Source of the DNA: Chloroflexi bacterium OLB14
GTDB lineage: Bacteria > Chloroflexota > Anaerolineae > Anaerolineales > Villigracilaceae
Length of the DNA stretch: 64,000 nt
NCBI GenBank assembly: GCA_001567105.1
Contig: LMZR01000053.1
Coordinates: 47,761-111,760 of the forward strand
Direction: 5' to 3'
The notes under the pieces are model-generated. The model did not search any database. It saw only the letters and a list, made by a program, of their open reading frames with translations, and was not told the origin of the DNA. This document shows, one piece after another, positions 63,061 to 64,000 of this stretch. Position 1 is the stretch's first letter. The number at the start of each line of letters is the position of its first letter. Position numbers and translations under genes: made by a program.

Positions 63061-63185
63061 TTAATATTTTTTTTGATATAAACCCGCTTCACACTTGCGG
63101 ATACTTGATTCTGTTTCAGCGAATTTTTTCCACGCTTCAAATTCGTGGTGTGGGATGCCATCCCGCATTACATAATTTTTGCCAT
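63061..63185 (-). CDS. Small protein gene ahead of glnS, probable one-base frameshift
   Basis: An uninterrupted 35-codon ORF runs from ATG 63166-63168 ([16 protein letters not shown], ending GLYQKKY) to TAA 63061, 5 nt before glnS. Adding one A to the A5 run near 63176-63180 extends it to ATG 63183-63185 and gives [16 protein letters not shown], 41 aa. That ATG lies exactly 7 nt after TATAAT, the leaderless geometry also seen at potA and udk. Composition is that of a real soluble peptide. The function is unknown. Confidence 0.5.
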
Positions 63186-63198
63186 ATTTAATATTATA
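63186..63198 (-). promoter_or_regulatory. -10 box for the small gene and glnS
   Basis: TATAAT on the minus strand (63193-63198), then 7 nt, then ATG (63185). There is no ribosome-binding site, so a leaderless message is likely. Confidence 0.5.
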
Positions 63199-63508
63199 AC
63201 AAACCCTTTAATTTGCATTACTATTTTCCCTATGAAATTAATTCCCTCTTTCTCTTAACTTATCGACCCCGTAGGCGTTGTGTTGAGCCTGTCGAAATAG
63301 GTCAAATGATTATAGCCTTTTCAATTCTATGCCATCTACGGGATTATTTTCCACCACCAGACATTTCTATAAGAATTTCATCCTTCGGGATTGCTTGCCT
63401 GCCCTCTCAATATTAAGTGTACATAAGTGTATAATTTAATAAAATAGAATAGACCGTCCCGTATATCAAGCCTGCGGGATGTTTTTTTGTAAATAACAGG
63501 AGACTCAT
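63199..63508. other. Divergent intergenic region with repeats
   Basis: 63260-63415 resembles 54341-54520: CGACCCCGTAGGCGTTG, TGTTGAGCCTGTCGAAATAGG, AAATGATTATAG, and CATCCTTCGGGATT. 63430-63435 is TATAAT in a TGTATAAT context, a probable -10 for the membrane protein at 63509. 63454-63480 is a short CCGTCCCG...CCTGCGGGAT palindrome. No further gene is seen. Confidence 0.55.
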
Positions 63509-63841
63509 ATGACCCAACAAGACGAAAAAACAAATTTCCCCGCCACATATTTCAACCGCGATGCAATTCTACGCTTAGATCGTTATGCCGTAATCTTCGC
63601 ATGGATTATCTTAATCATCCACCTGATTCAATCTGTGCTTTCGATTTTAGTTTTCTTCTTGCAACTCTCTCGCGGGTTGATGCCTATAATGGGCTATACA
63701 GACCTTGCTCAACAAGTTTTATGGTTTCTTCAACCTGCATTACCAGGCTTATGGTATTTCATCGGCATTCAAGCCGCCACCAAAGCCTTACTACTTTTTA
63801 TGGATATCGAAGATAATCTTCGTCGCATTGCCCGAAAATAA
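63509..63841 (+). CDS. Hypothetical small membrane protein
   Basis: 110 aa with AGGAG seven nt before the ATG. Two long hydrophobic segments (about 26-52 and 70-97) and an amphipathic C-terminus (MDIEDNLRRIARK). The family is not recognised. Likely expressed from the TGTATAAT promoter near 63430. Confidence 0.65.
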   Translation: MTQQDEKTNFPATYFNRDAILRLDRYAVIFAWIILIIHLIQSVLSILVFFLQLSRGLMPIMGYTDLAQQVLWFLQPALPGLWYFIGIQAATKALLLFMDIEDNLRRIARK

Positions 63842-63873
63842 TAGCCATGCTAAAATACCCCGCGCTGGATTTT

Positions 63874-63944
63874 TGGGGACTCGTCTAATGGTAGGACGGC
63901 TGATTCTGGCTCAGCTAGTAAGGGTTCGAATCCTTTGTCCCCAG
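63874..63944 (+). tRNA. tRNA-Gln(CUG)
   Basis: Acceptor arms TGGGGAC and GTCCCCA pair over 7 bp with discriminator G63944. The anticodon stem GCTGA/TCAGC encloses loop TTCTGGC with anticodon CTG. The T arm is AAGGG-TTCGAAT-CCTTT with one G-T pair. The D arm is short, as usual in tRNA-Gln. The 3' CCA is not encoded (GCAA follows), so it must be added after transcription. Confidence 0.9.
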
Positions 63945-63953
63945 CAAAAAAAA

Positions 63954-63980
63954 GAGACTCTCATTTGAGAGTCTCTTTTT
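63954..63980 (+). terminator. Intrinsic terminator after tRNA-Gln
   Basis: GAGACTCTC (63954-63962) and GAGAGTCTC (63967-63975) form a perfect 9-bp stem with a 4-nt loop, followed by T5. The last bases of the window, TGTATAATCACC, look like the -10 box of the next gene. Confidence 0.88.
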
Positions 63981-64000
63981 ATATTCTGTGTATAATCACC

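Noticed and set aside
63705..63968. 87-codon plus-strand ORF over the end of the small membrane protein and the tRNA
   Set aside because: It runs through tRNA-Gln and half of the terminator, so it cannot be a gene.

Overview
The window is AT-rich bacterial chromosome, most likely from a Chloroflexota member (Anaerolineae-like). That placement is an inference from gene content: an S-layer-homology protein, a full mre/min shape and division block, acyl-CoA carboxylase and acyl-CoA dehydrogenases, a polyamine-type ABC importer, GlnRS, and many palindromic interspersed repeats. No rRNA, prophage, CRISPR array or transposase is visible. One tRNA, tRNA-Gln(CUG), lies at the right end.

Layout. 1-2617: an edge-truncated membrane protein, then two genes packaged like integron cassettes on the minus strand (a LuxR-type membrane regulator and an unknown protein), each followed by an attC-like site. 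2709-13904: CYTH protein, acyl-CoA carboxylase (BCCP, biotin carboxylase, carboxyltransferase), a membrane glycosyltransferase, MDR oxidoreductase, methyltransferase, GT2 and an acyl-CoA dehydrogenase. 14068-18211: polyamine-type ABC importer potD, potA, potB, potC. 18344-22127: SET protein, membrane glycosyltransferase, CPBP protease, GNAT and ComEA. 22216-35370: a mostly minus-strand run with a second acyl-CoA dehydrogenase, a VapBC-type pair, RsmD, a UroD-family protein, FemAB-like and polysaccharide-deacetylase genes, thioesterase, GtrA, a UDP-sugar decarboxylase and two lipoproteins. 35487-40937: ScpB, RluB-type synthase, SLH protein, class III cyclase, GltX. 41013-48799: mreB-mreC-mreD-mrdA-minC-minD-minE-rodA, opposite a leaderless udk. 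49628-54293: cyclophilin, DedA-like protein, M20 peptidase, RtcB and a SnoaL-like protein. 54590-58649: a heterodimeric ABC exporter behind a leader peptide and intrinsic terminator, the layout of a ribosome-sensing attenuator. 58999-61289: membrane protein, VF530-type protein and a second cassette-like insertion carrying a TPR-membrane protein. 61376-63980: a small unlisted gene with glnS, a small membrane protein, tRNA-Gln and a terminator.

Two themes cut across the window. First, at least 16 single-base indels split nine genes, nearly all in A or T runs of five to eight. Reading through them restores family-typical proteins, so most are probably consensus errors rather than real pseudogenes. 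I annotate those genes at full length and say where each break is. Second, the intergenic spaces are full of short palindromic repeats in several families, some with compensatory stem changes and two inserted in frame inside coding sequence.

The observations most worth follow-up are: (1) the two cassette-like insertions, both placed at an identical promoter-proximal motif; (2) the leader-peptide attenuator before the ABC exporter; (3) three promoters whose -10 box sits exactly 7 nt before the ATG, implying leaderless mRNAs; (4) a small conserved-looking gene in front of glnS.
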